This document shows, piece after piece, positions 32,877-41,392 of a stretch of 64,000 bases of DNA. Origin of the DNA: JALGVA01 sp964617715 (GTDB lineage: Bacteria; Armatimonadota; Zipacnadia; Zipacnadales; UBA5352). The stretch lies in the NCBI GenBank assembly GCA_964617715.1, contig CAZTZN010000003.1, forward strand, positions 1 to 64,000, written 5' to 3'. Numbering within the stretch: the stretch's first letter is position 1; the number at the start of each line of letters is the position of its first letter. The notes below the pieces were generated by a model, which saw nothing but the letters and a program-made list of their open reading frames with translations, made no database searches and had not been told where the DNA came from. The position numbers were made by a program, and so were the translations under genes.

Positions 32877-33404
32877 ATGCAGGAGATTTTTCACGCACTA
32901 GGGCTGGAGCCGGGCATCCTGGCGGTGAACATCGCCGGGTTCGTCCTGCTGGTGGTGCTGCTCAAGCGCTTTGCCTTCGGGCCGATCGGCGAGATCCTCG
33001 ATGATCGTGCTCGTGAGGTGGAAGCGAACCTCGCCGAGGCTGAGCGTGCGCGCCAGATGGCCCTCGCCGACAAGCGCGCCATGGAGGAGCAGCTCAGCAC
33101 GCTCGACCGGCGGGCCGATGAGATCGTGGCCGAGGCCGAGCGCAGGGCTGAGCAGGAGCGCGCCCGCATCCTCGAGCACGCCGCCCAGGAGAGCCGGCGC
33201 ATCGTTGAAGATGGCGAGCGCCGGGTGCAAAGCGCGGCCGAAGAAGCGCGGCGGCAGCTCCGCGCCGAGACCGCGGCGATGGCCGTCGAGGTGTCGCTGC
33301 GCGCTCTGCGCGAGGCCATGGACGAGCGGCGACAGGCGGCCCTGGTAGATGCCTTCATCGACGACATCGAGCGTATCGCCGCCGGCGGGAGCAAGCCGCG
33401 ATGA
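32877..33404 (+). CDS. atpF: ATP synthase Fo subunit b
   Basis: A protein of 175 residues: one N-terminal membrane helix (ILAVNIAGFVLLVVLLKRF), then the FGPIGEILDDRAREVEANLAEAE opening of the peripheral stalk and a long charged coiled coil rich in Glu, Arg and Ala. It dimerises and joins subunit a to the F1 head through delta. The start is ATG 32877 with a short GAGG upstream. Its stop overlaps the atpH start as ATGA, so expression is coupled. Confidence 0.95.
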   Translation: MQEIFHALGLEPGILAVNIAGFVLLVVLLKRFAFGPIGEILDDRAREVEANLAEAERARQMALADKRAMEEQLSTLDRRADEIVAEAERRAEQERARILEHAAQESRRIVEDGERRVQSAAEEARRQLRAETAAMAVEVSLRALREAMDERRQAALVDAFIDDIERIAAGGSKPR

Positions 33405-33952
33405 TCGGCCGTTCGGTCGTGCGGCGCTATCTGGCCGCAGCCCTGGAGGCCGCGGACCGTGATGGTGTGCGCGATGTGCTCGGGGCCCAACTCGCGCGGC
33501 TGACGCCGATGGCGAATGTCTCGCCCGATCTCAAGCGGCTGCTGGCGCACCCGACGATGGCGGTCGAACGCAAGCTCGAGGCCATCGGGCGCCTGCTTGG
33601 CGAGTCGCCGGTGGCGCCACTGCGCGACCTGATCGTGCTGCTGATCGACAACGATCGCCTCGAAGTGCTGCGCACGGCCGCAGAGGTCTACCAGGAACTC
33701 GTAGACGAGGCAGATGGCGTGGTCCGTGCACACGTGACCACCGCCATGCCGCTGCCCGACGACCAGGCGCAGCGGCTGGCGAGTGCGCTTGGCCGGTGGC
33801 TGGGCGCCCCGGTCGTGCTCGACCGCCGCGTGGACTCTGAGATCGTCGGCGGCATCATGGTGCGTGTGGGCGACCGGACGCTCGACGGCAGCCTGCGTGG
33901 GCGGCTGGAGCGGGTCAGGGCGATGATGACGGCTGAGACGGGCGCCCTCTGA
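33401..33952 (+). CDS. atpH: ATP synthase F1 subunit delta
   Basis: A protein of 183 residues that joins the b stalk to the top of the alpha-beta hexamer. The start overlaps atpF by four bases. VRRYLAAALEAADRDG opens the N-terminal helical domain, and FSPDLKRLL-type (SPDLKRLLAHPTM) and VGDRTLDGSLRGRLERVR at the C-terminus are the usual delta/OSCP signatures. The sequence between is variable, as is normal for this subunit. It lies 46 bases ahead of atpA. Confidence 0.93.
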   Translation: MIGRSVVRRYLAAALEAADRDGVRDVLGAQLARLTPMANVSPDLKRLLAHPTMAVERKLEAIGRLLGESPVAPLRDLIVLLIDNDRLEVLRTAAEVYQELVDEADGVVRAHVTTAMPLPDDQAQRLASALGRWLGAPVVLDRRVDSEIVGGIMVRVGDRTLDGSLRGRLERVRAMMTAETGAL

Positions 33953-33998
33953 CGGGCGCTCTGTCGGATGCACCGGGTGCACAAGGGAGTGACTGCCG

Positions 33999-35525
33999 GT
34001 GTCGGTGCGACCTGAGGAGGTCATGTCGGTCCTGCGGGATCGGCTGAACGCTTACCGCGATGAGCTGGAGCTGACCAGCACGGGCATCGTCCTGCAGGTC
34101 GGCGACGGCATCGCGCGCGTGTACGGCCTATCCGAGGCCATGTCGCAGGAGCTGATCGACTTCGGCCACGGCGTCCTCGGCATCGCTCTCAATCTGGAGG
34201 AGGACTCGGTGGGCTGCGTGCTGCTCGGGTCGGACGAGCACATCAGCGAAGGCGACCGCGTGTACACCACCGGCCATATCGCGCAGACCAAGGTCGGCGC
34301 GGCGCTGTTTGGCCGTGTCGTCAACCCTCTCGCGGAGCCGCTCGATGACAGGGGCCCGGTAGAGACCGGCGACACGCGGCCGCTGGAAGTGATTGCGCCG
34401 GGCGTCATCAAGCGCCAGCCGGTCAGCGAGCCGCTGCGCACCGGTATCAAGGCCATTGACGCCGCCATCCCCATCGGGCGAGGCCAACGCGAGCTGATCA
34501 TCGGCGACCGCCAGACCGGCAAGACGCAGATCGCTCTCGACACCATCGTCAACCAGCGCGGTGGCGACGTGAAATGCATCTACGTTGCCATCGGCCAGAA
34601 GCTCTCGACCATCCGCCGGCTGGTGGCGATGCTGGAGCAGGCCGACGCCATGGACTACACGTGCGTGGTCGCCGCCACCGCATCCGACCCTGCCGCGCTG
34701 CAGTACATCGCACCCTACGCCGGTTGCGCGATCGGTGAGTGGGTGCGCGACCAGGGCGGTCACGCCCTCGTGGTCTACGACGACCTGTCCAAGCACGCCC
34801 AGGCCTACCGCCAGATGTCGCTGCTGCTGCGCCGTCCGCCGGGGCGCGAAGCCTACCCCGGTGACATCTTCAACCTGCACTCGCGATTGCTCGAGCGGGC
34901 CGCCAAGCTTTCCGACGAAGAAGGTGCGGGCTCGCTGACCGCTCTGCCCATCGTCGAGACTCAGGAGGGCGACTTCTCGGCGTACATCCCGACCAACGTG
35001 GTCTCTATCACCGATGGGCAGATCTATCTCGAGCCGCGGCTCTTCCATGAGGGCCAGCGGCCGGCCATCAGCATAGGCATGTCGGTGTCCCGCGTGGGTT
35101 CGGATGCTCAGAGCAAGATGATGAAGCAGGTGGGCTCGCGGCTGAAGCTCGACCTCGCCAACTATCGCGAGTATGAGGCCTTCGCTCAGTTCGGCGCCGA
35201 TCTCGACGACGAGACTCGCCGCATCCTCGCTCAGGGCCAGCGCATGGTCGAGGTCCTCAAGCAGCCGCCGCTGGAACCCATGAGCGAGGTGGACATGGTC
35301 ATCATCCTGTTCGCGGGCACGCGCGGCCACCTGCTCGACGTGCCTGCGGCGGACGTTCAGGAGATCGAGCCGCTCCTGGTCCGGTACGTGCGCGAGAAGG
35401 CGCCGGACCTGGTGCGGCGCCTGGAGACGAGCCGCGCCATCAGCGAAGATGACGAGAAGCAGCTCGGCCAGCTCGTGGACGGATTCAAGCGGGAGTGGCG
35501 GCTGCAGCGCCCCGATGACGAGTAG
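33999..35525 (+). CDS. atpA: ATP synthase F1 subunit alpha
   Basis: A protein of 508 residues, full length. GTG 33999 is preferred because VRPEEVMSVLRDRL is the conserved alpha N-terminus; ATG 34023 with a close GAGGAGG would trim eight residues. The nucleotide loop is GDRQTGKTQIA, and EGDFSAYIPTNVVSITDGQI with the AISIGMSVSRVGSDAQ region is the alpha signature. The subunit binds nucleotide at non-catalytic sites and forms the F1 hexamer with beta. Spacing and direction place it in one transcript with the Fo genes upstream. Confidence 0.97.
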   Translation: MSVRPEEVMSVLRDRLNAYRDELELTSTGIVLQVGDGIARVYGLSEAMSQELIDFGHGVLGIALNLEEDSVGCVLLGSDEHISEGDRVYTTGHIAQTKVGAALFGRVVNPLAEPLDDRGPVETGDTRPLEVIAPGVIKRQPVSEPLRTGIKAIDAAIPIGRGQRELIIGDRQTGKTQIALDTIVNQRGGDVKCIYVAIGQKLSTIRRLVAMLEQADAMDYTCVVAATASDPAALQYIAPYAGCAIGEWVRDQGGHALVVYDDLSKHAQAYRQMSLLLRRPPGREAYPGDIFNLHSRLLERAAKLSDEEGAGSLTALPIVETQEGDFSAYIPTNVVSITDGQIYLEPRLFHEGQRPAISIGMSVSRVGSDAQSKMMKQVGSRLKLDLANYREYEAFAQFGADLDDETRRILAQGQRMVEVLKQPPLEPMSEVDMVIILFAGTRGHLLDVPAADVQEIEPLLVRYVREKAPDLVRRLETSRAISEDDEKQLGQLVDGFKREWRLQRPDDE

Positions 35526-35543
35526 ACGCCCCGGAGGAGACCT

Positions 35544-36407
35544 GTGCCTGAGAACCTGCGCGTCCTGCGCCGCAAGCGCGAGATCGTTGGCGAGATCCAG
35601 CAGATCACGCGTGCGATGAAGCTGGTGTCGGCCGCCAAGCTGAAGCGCGTGCTGACCTGGCGCGACGCCACCCAGGCATACTGCAGCGAGCTCGAGGCGG
35701 CGCTGGCGCTGGTGCTGGCGAACGTGGGTCCGGGCTTTACCCATCCGCTGCTGGCCGAGCGGCCGGTCGAGCGCATCGGCCTGCTGCTGGTGGCCGGCGA
35801 CAAGGGACTGTGCGGGGCCTTCAATGCGAATGTGCTGGGCGCCGCGCGCGAGTTCGTCGGCAGGCAGCGGGTACGCGTGCAGACCATGACTGTGGGCACG
35901 CGCACTGCCGAGATGGCGCGCCGGGCGCGGCTCAACGTGACACGAGAGTTCCCGGCGATCAACGAGCGTCAACGCGGTGCGGACGTGCTGGAGATGGCCC
36001 GCCACCTGTTCGGCGCCTGGGAGACGGGCGGTTACGACGCCCTCTACATCTGCCACGCCCGGTTCATCTCACGCATGCGCAACACGCCGGTCATCGAGCG
36101 GGTGCTCCCCGCGGCGTTGCCCGAGGCGGCCGTCGATCCGCAGCCGGTGCTCCTGGAGCCCGATGCCCGGCGGCTCGCCGGCACCATGCTGCCGCAGTAT
36201 ACCGTTGCCGGTCTCTTTGAGGCGTTGCTGAGCAGCGCGGCATCCGAACACAGCGCTCGGCTGATGGCGATGTCGGCGGCCACCGACAACGCGCAGGAGA
36301 TGCTTACGCAACTCACCCGGCAGATCAACCGCGCGCGACAGGCACAGGTGACGCGCGAATTGCTCGATGTCGTCAGCGGCGCGGACGCCCTGCAGGTGCA
36401 GCGGTGA
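35544..36407 (+). CDS. atpG: ATP synthase F1 subunit gamma
   Basis: A protein of 287 residues, the central rotor shaft. GTG 35544 has GGAGGAG shortly upstream. The N-terminal helix LRVLRRKREIVGEIQQITRA and MKLVSAAKLKRV, the middle LLLVAGDKGLCGAFNANVL, and the C-terminal helix RLMAMSAATDNAQEML are the three standard blocks. The C-terminal LTRQINRARQAQVTRELLDV is also typical. A gap of 135 bases without a gene or clear hairpin separates it from atpD. Confidence 0.96.
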   Translation: MPENLRVLRRKREIVGEIQQITRAMKLVSAAKLKRVLTWRDATQAYCSELEAALALVLANVGPGFTHPLLAERPVERIGLLLVAGDKGLCGAFNANVLGAAREFVGRQRVRVQTMTVGTRTAEMARRARLNVTREFPAINERQRGADVLEMARHLFGAWETGGYDALYICHARFISRMRNTPVIERVLPAALPEAAVDPQPVLLEPDARRLAGTMLPQYTVAGLFEALLSSAASEHSARLMAMSAATDNAQEMLTQLTRQINRARQAQVTRELLDVVSGADALQVQR

Positions 36408-36542
36408 ACATCTGCACCTGCAAGCGCCACCTGTCGGGGGCGCACTGAAGGACCGGTCACAGCAGTCAGTCGCCCGTCACCCGTTGTTGCCGCAGGCCGA
36501 TGTGGTGGCATATGGCGACGGACGACTATCAGAGGAGACACT

Positions 36543-37937
36543 ATGGCTGCAGGCAAAGTCGCGCAGGTCAGAGGCCCGGTGGTGGATGTCAGCTTCCCCG
36601 CGGACCAGCTTCCTGAACTGCTGACGGCGTTGCGCATCAAGGACGAGGAGCGCGGCATAGACCTTATCGTCGAGGTCGCGCAGCACGTGGGCGATGACAC
36701 CGTGCGCTGCATCGCCATGGCCAGCACGGACGGGCTGGTGCGGGGCATGAGCGCCGAGGACACCGGCGGGCCGATCCAGGTCCCGGTGGGTCGGCCCGTG
36801 CTCGGACGTATCTTCGACGTGCTGGGCCGACCCGTGGATGACCAAGGTGAGGTGGGCGCCGACACCTATCTGCCCATCCATCGCGAGCCGCCCTCGTACT
36901 CCAACCAGGTGGTTGCCACCGAGCTGTTCGAGACCGGTGTGAAGGTCCTCGACCTGCTCTGCCCGACCCCCAAGGGCGGGAAGATCGGTTTGTTCGGCGG
37001 CGCGGGTGTGGGCAAGACCGTGCTGATGGATGAGCTGCTGCATAACGTGGCCCGCGTGCATGAGGGCGTCTCGGTCTTTGCGGGGGTCGGAGAGCGCACC
37101 CGCGAGGGCAACGACATGTACCTGCGCCTGCAGGAGCTGGGTATTCTCGACGCCACGGTGCTGGTCTTCGGTCAGATGAATGAGCCACCGGGAGCCCGCT
37201 TCCGGGTCGCGCTCACCGCCCTCACCATGGCCGAGTACTTCCGCGATCACGAGGGCGCCAACGTGCTGCTGTTCATCGACAACATCTTCCGCTTCGCCCA
37301 GGCGGGTGCCGAGGTCTCGGCGCTGCTCGGGCGCCTGCCCTCGGCGGTGGGCTACCAGCCGACCCTGGGCACTGAGATGGGCCAACTCGAGGAGCGTATC
37401 ACCACCACCGAGAGTGGCTCCATCACCTCGGTGCAATGCGTCTACGTGCCCGCGGATGATTACACCGACCCGGCTCCGGCCGCCACCTTCGCGCACCTCG
37501 ACGTCAGCGTGGCGCTCTCGCGCGAACTGTTCGAGCAGGCGATCTTCCCGGCCGTGGACCCGCTGGCGTCCACCTCACGGTTGCTCGAGCCTCATGTGGT
37601 GGGCAAGCGACACTACGAGATAGCGCGCGGGGTGCAGGAGATCCTGCAGCGCTACCGCGACCTGCGCGATATCATCGCGATCCTGGGTATCGAGGAACTT
37701 TCACCTGAGGACCGGGTTATCGTGGGCAGGGCCCGACGCATTCAGCAGTTCCTGACCCAGCCGATGTTCGTCGCCGAGGCGTTCACGGGGATGGAGGGGA
37801 AGTACGTCTCGCTCGAGGAAACGCTCGACAGCATGGAGCAGATCCTCGGCGGAGACTTCGATGATCTGCCCCAGGACGCCTTCCGCATGGTGGCCACCAT
37901 CGACGACGTGGTCGAGAAGGCCAAGAGCTTGAGGTGA
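36543..37937 (+). CDS. atpD: ATP synthase F1 subunit beta
   Basis: A catalytic subunit of 464 residues. The P-loop is GGAGVGKTVLMDEL, the catalytic Glu lies in VGERTREGNDMYL, and VFGQMNEPPGARFRVALT plus LLFIDNIFRFAQAGAEVSAL are textbook. ALSRELFEQAIFPAVDPLAS closes the catalytic domain. One local oddity is LDLLCPTPKGGK, where most beta subunits have Ala-Pro-Tyr. It likely makes ATP in the forward direction with the complete Fo and F1 set present in the same operon. Confidence 0.97.
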   Translation: MAAGKVAQVRGPVVDVSFPADQLPELLTALRIKDEERGIDLIVEVAQHVGDDTVRCIAMASTDGLVRGMSAEDTGGPIQVPVGRPVLGRIFDVLGRPVDDQGEVGADTYLPIHREPPSYSNQVVATELFETGVKVLDLLCPTPKGGKIGLFGGAGVGKTVLMDELLHNVARVHEGVSVFAGVGERTREGNDMYLRLQELGILDATVLVFGQMNEPPGARFRVALTALTMAEYFRDHEGANVLLFIDNIFRFAQAGAEVSALLGRLPSAVGYQPTLGTEMGQLEERITTTESGSITSVQCVYVPADDYTDPAPAATFAHLDVSVALSRELFEQAIFPAVDPLASTSRLLEPHVVGKRHYEIARGVQEILQRYRDLRDIIAILGIEELSPEDRVIVGRARRIQQFLTQPMFVAEAFTGMEGKYVSLEETLDSMEQILGGDFDDLPQDAFRMVATIDDVVEKAKSLR

Positions 37938-37944
37938 GCCAGCC

Positions 37945-38361
37945 ATGCCCGACGGCCTCAAGGTGAGGATACTCACCCCGATGGGGGAGGTGCTGGACAC
38001 CACCGCCGGCTACCTGCGTGTGCCCGCGGCCGATGGGCTGATGGGCGTCATGGCCCGGCATGCTCCGCTGGTGGCCCGGTTGGCGATCGGCGCCGTCGAG
38101 GTGACCGAGGCGCCGGGCCGCACGCGGTACTTCGCCACCACCGACGGGGTGCTGCACGTCACGCGTGGGGAAGCACTTGTGCTGGTTGATGCCGCCGAGG
38201 AGGCCGCCGAGATCGACATCGACCGGGCACGCAGGGCCCTCGAGCGCGCGCAGCACCGCCTGGCTTCTCGGCCTGGCGCCACCGTCAACGTCGTGCGGGC
38301 CGAACTCGCACTCGCCCGGGCGCTGAACCGCCTGCGCGTGGCCGAGCGGGCGCAGCCATGA
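37945..38361 (+). CDS. atpC: ATP synthase F1 subunit epsilon
   Basis: A protein of 138 residues. The N-terminal beta-sandwich (LKVRILTPMGEVLDTTAGYL, then RHAPLVARLAIGAVEV and YFATTDGVLHVTRGEALVL) is followed by a two-helix hairpin (AEEAAEIDIDRARRALERAQ and later). Epsilon couples rotation to catalysis and inhibits ATP hydrolysis. It starts eight bases after atpD. It ends the ATP synthase operon proper; 201 bases then separate it from murA. Confidence 0.94.
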   Translation: MPDGLKVRILTPMGEVLDTTAGYLRVPAADGLMGVMARHAPLVARLAIGAVEVTEAPGRTRYFATTDGVLHVTRGEALVLVDAAEEAAEIDIDRARRALERAQHRLASRPGATVNVVRAELALARALNRLRVAERAQP

Positions 38362-38562
38362 CCCGGCGCAGGTGTACTTGACCGTGCCGGCGAAGGACTG
38401 AGTAACGCCTCGACATGACTGCCGCCCGGCCATGCACCCAGTTCGTCTCGGCGCCCGACCGGCCGAGGGGCGGTGCGATGGGGGGGCGGCTACACGTCCA
38501 GGGCGAAGCGACTTGCGGTCGCGGCACACACCTGCCGCCGGCCGGCTGGAGGAAGCGGACAC

Positions 38563-39861
38563 ATGTCACGCATCAGCATTGAAGGTGGCGCACCGCTGCA
38601 CGGGACCGTTCGCGTCAGCGGCTCCAAGAACGGATCGCTGCCACTACTGGCGGCGTCGCTGCTGGTGGATGGCGAGGTCATCCTCCACAACATCCCGCAG
38701 ATCCGCGACATCCAGACGATGATCCGCATGCTGCGCGCGCTGGGCGCTCGGGCCGCGTTCCGCGATGACGGGGGGCTGGTCATCGACGGGTCGAGCATCA
38801 ACTCCGTCAGCGCCCCCTACGACCTGGTACGCCGGATGCGCGGATCGTTCTACGTCGCCGGCCCACTGCTGGCGCGTTTCGGTGAGGCGCATGTGCCCCT
38901 GCCCGGCGGCTGCGTCATCGGCAGCCGGCCCGTGGACTTCCACATCAGGGGCTTCAAGGCCCTGGGCGCGGAGGTCGAAGAGAAGCACGGCGCCATGCAC
39001 GCGACCGCGCGGCGCATGCGCGGCACCCGCATATACATGGATCCGCGTCTGCGCAGCGTCGGCGCCACGGTCAACCTGATGATGGCTGCCTGCATGGCGG
39101 AGGGCACCACCGTCATCGAGAACGCCTCGCGCGAACCGGAGGTCGTGGACTGCCAGCAGTTCCTGACCGCCGCCGGCGCTCAGATCGAGGGCGTGGGCAC
39201 CACCACCCTGCGCATCACCGGCGTCGAGCGCCTGCATGGCGTGGAGTGGACGGCCATCAGCGACCGCATGGAGGCCGGCACCTTCCTCATCGCCGCTGCC
39301 CTCACCCGCGGCGAGGTCACGGTTGAGCCGGTGGATCCCGAGCACATGAGCATGGTCATCGACGTCCTCGAGCAGGCCGGCTGTGATATCGAGCTGGCCG
39401 CGCGCAGCGTCACACTGCGCATGGATGACCGGCCCGCCGCGGTGGACGTGATGACCGCGCCCTACCCGGGCTACCCGACCGACCTGCAGCCCAACACCGG
39501 CGTACTCATGTCCATCGCCCGCGGTGTCTCGGTGATCGAAGAGACCATCTTCGACGCCCGGTTCAACTATGTGGACGAGTTGATACGCATGGGCGCGGAT
39601 GTGCGCGTGATGGACGGAGCTGCGATCTTCAAGGGCGTGCCCCAGTTGTTCGGCGCCCCCGTGGTGGCCACTGACATCCGCGCCGGCGCGGCGTTGATCC
39701 TCGCCGGGCTGGCCGCCGAAGGCGAAACGGAGGTCAGCGGCGGTGTGTTGGTCGATCGCGGCTACGAGGACATTACGGGCAAGCTCAGCTCGCTGGGGGC
39801 TCGCATCGAGACGGCGCCCGAGACGGATCCGGAGAGATCCGACGACGAATGTTTAGTCTGA
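38563..39861 (+). CDS. murA: UDP-N-acetylglucosamine 1-carboxyvinyltransferase
   Basis: A protein of 432 residues that catalyses the first committed step of peptidoglycan synthesis, adding enolpyruvate to UDP-GlcNAc. ATG 38563 has GGAGG upstream; the longer frame from 38473 adds a non-conserved leader. VSGSKNGSLPLLAASLLVDG is the EPSP-synthase-fold opening. The catalytic Cys is in HVPLPGGCVIGSRPVD, so it should be a fosfomycin-sensitive type. DRMEAGTFLIAAALT and GYPTDLQPNTGVLMSIARG are further signatures. Its position behind atpC and before mreB is the arrangement known from Firmicutes. Confidence 0.96.
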   Translation: MSRISIEGGAPLHGTVRVSGSKNGSLPLLAASLLVDGEVILHNIPQIRDIQTMIRMLRALGARAAFRDDGGLVIDGSSINSVSAPYDLVRRMRGSFYVAGPLLARFGEAHVPLPGGCVIGSRPVDFHIRGFKALGAEVEEKHGAMHATARRMRGTRIYMDPRLRSVGATVNLMMAACMAEGTTVIENASREPEVVDCQQFLTAAGAQIEGVGTTTLRITGVERLHGVEWTAISDRMEAGTFLIAAALTRGEVTVEPVDPEHMSMVIDVLEQAGCDIELAARSVTLRMDDRPAAVDVMTAPYPGYPTDLQPNTGVLMSIARGVSVIEETIFDARFNYVDELIRMGADVRVMDGAAIFKGVPQLFGAPVVATDIRAGAALILAGLAAEGETEVSGGVLVDRGYEDITGKLSSLGARIETAPETDPERSDDECLV

Positions 39862-40874
39862 ACGAGAAGCTTGGAATCGACCTGGGCACTGCGACCATTG
39901 TGGTCTTCGTTCAGGGCCGGGGCATAGTCATTCGCGAGCCCTCGGTGGTCGCTACCGATGGCCCGGATGGCCGTGTGCTGTCGGTGGGCGAAGAGGCGCA
40001 GGCGATGCTCGGTCGCACGCCCGGCAGCATCGTCGCCAAGCGCCCGCTGCGCGACGGCGTCATCGCGGACTACTCGGTCACCCGCGAGATGCTCAGCTAC
40101 CTGATCCGCAAGGCCACCGGCTTCCGCGGGCGGATCTTCAAGCCCATGGCGGTAATCTGCATCCCCTCTGCGGCCACCAGCGTCGAGCGCCGTGCCGCGC
40201 TCGACGCCACCCAGGCCGCCGGCGCGGGCCGCGTCATCCCCATCGAGGAGCCGATGGCCGCGGCCATCGGCGCCGGACTGCCCATCGCAGCGCCTGGTGG
40301 CAACCTGGTCGTAGACATCGGCGGCGGCACCACGGACGTCGCCGTCATCTCGCTCGGCGGCATCGTCGTCAGCGACTCCCTGCGCCTGGGAGGCAACCAT
40401 CTCGACGAGGCCATCATCCGACACATCAAGCGCGTCTACAACCTCGATATCGGTGAGCGCACCTCAGAGAGCATCAAGATCCAGATCGGTTCCGCCTTCG
40501 AGCTGGACGAGGAACGGGAGATGGAGGTCCGCGGGCGCGATGTGGTCACGGGCCTGCCCAAGACCGTGAGCGTCATCTCCATTGAAATCCGCTCGGCCAT
40601 CTCCGAGGGCGTGTTTTCGATCGTCGAGGCGGTCAAGGCCATCCTTGAGCGCACGCCGCCTGAGCTGTCGTCGGACATTATCGAGCGCGGCATCTGCCTC
40701 ACCGGCGGCGGCGCGCTGCTCCAGGGCCTCGACCGGCTGATCGAGCTCGAGACCGGGATCCCGACACGCGTAGCCGACGACCCCATCTCGTGTGTCGCGC
40801 TGGGCACCGGCAAGGTACTTGACGAGGCCGACGTTCTCCACCGCCACGCCCGCTCAATGGCCGGCTACTGGTAA
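39849..40874 (+). CDS. mreB: Rod shape-determining actin homologue MreB/Mbl
   Basis: A protein of 341 residues. LGIDLGTATIVVFVQGRGIV is the phosphate-1 motif, VVDIGGGTTDVAVISLGGIV the phosphate-2 motif, and CLTGGGALLQGLDRLIE the adenosine motif. GNHLDEAIIRHIKRVYN is also characteristic. It forms membrane-bound filaments that guide cell-wall insertion, which fits its neighbour murA. The start overlaps murA by 13 bases and GGAGAG lies ahead of it. mreC and mreD do not follow, so this is an Mbl-like solo copy as in Bacillus. Confidence 0.96.
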   Translation: MFSLNEKLGIDLGTATIVVFVQGRGIVIREPSVVATDGPDGRVLSVGEEAQAMLGRTPGSIVAKRPLRDGVIADYSVTREMLSYLIRKATGFRGRIFKPMAVICIPSAATSVERRAALDATQAAGAGRVIPIEEPMAAAIGAGLPIAAPGGNLVVDIGGGTTDVAVISLGGIVVSDSLRLGGNHLDEAIIRHIKRVYNLDIGERTSESIKIQIGSAFELDEEREMEVRGRDVVTGLPKTVSVISIEIRSAISEGVFSIVEAVKAILERTPPELSSDIIERGICLTGGGALLQGLDRLIELETGIPTRVADDPISCVALGTGKVLDEADVLHRHARSMAGYW

Positions 40875-41392
40875 GATCAGGGGGGCGCAAGCCACCGGCA
40901 GCAACACCCGCGGCCCTCACTCCCTGACGCGGCTACTCCACGCGCCACGTGCGCCCCTCGGTCGGATCGCCGTGGCAGGCATTCCCCGAGGCATCGGCGC
41001 CGACGAAGCGGCAGGCATGCGTCGCGTCCGGCAGCGAGGCCACCTTGCCCCGTGCTGCCCGGCAGGGCACGGCGACCGGAACCGGCAGACAGGCGACCGC
41101 ACACCTCATCTGCGCCACCTCCACAGCTTCGTGGCCCTTCTCGCGGGTGGTCACTGCCATGGCATCCGCTGCAATCCCGGGCGTCAACATATCTCCGGAG
41201 GCTGTTCCGGTCTGGCGACGCTCGGTGCTGCCCTGCCCGGCCTGAAGGTGAGTAGCCTGACCACCGCGAAGCTACGCACGCTTGGCAGGCGACCGTCTTG
41301 AGATGCCGCGCAGGCCCCCCGCTTGCGAGATCGTCGCACTCCGTCCCGTGCGCCGGCCGGCAACAATTGGCAGCTTCAAGGGAGGTACACAG
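40875..41392. other. Long intergenic region, contents uncertain
   Basis: These 518 bases between mreB and the FAD oxidoreductase are the longest stretch without a recognised gene. A minus-strand frame at 40933-41187 could be a small gene and is listed separately with low confidence. No promoter with both boxes, no tRNA and no hairpin with a T-run was found. Confidence 0.4.
40933..41187 (-). CDS. Possible small protein of unknown function
   Basis: A frame of about 84 codons with high G or C at third positions and a protein-like end (HACRFVGADASGNACHGDPT then EGRTWRVE). A TTG at 41187 has GGAG five bases upstream. It contains seven Cys. It overlaps no recognised gene, but no homolog is recognised and high-GC DNA gives such frames often. 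It may equally be non-coding. Confidence 0.25.
   Translation of the reverse strand: MTPGIAADAMAVTTREKGHEAVEVAQMRCAVACLPVPVAVPCRAARGKVASLPDATHACRFVGADASGNACHGDPTEGRTWRVE

Noticed and set aside
34128..36056. Long minus-strand frame of 642 codons
   Set aside because: It is antisense to atpA and atpG, both certain.
36408..36542. Possible regulatory element between atpG and atpD
   Set aside because: No promoter boxes or convincing hairpin; a spacer of this size occurs in other atp operons.
38473..38562. Extended N-terminus of murA
   Set aside because: The extra 30 residues are not conserved in MurA and the internal ATG has GGAGG upstream.
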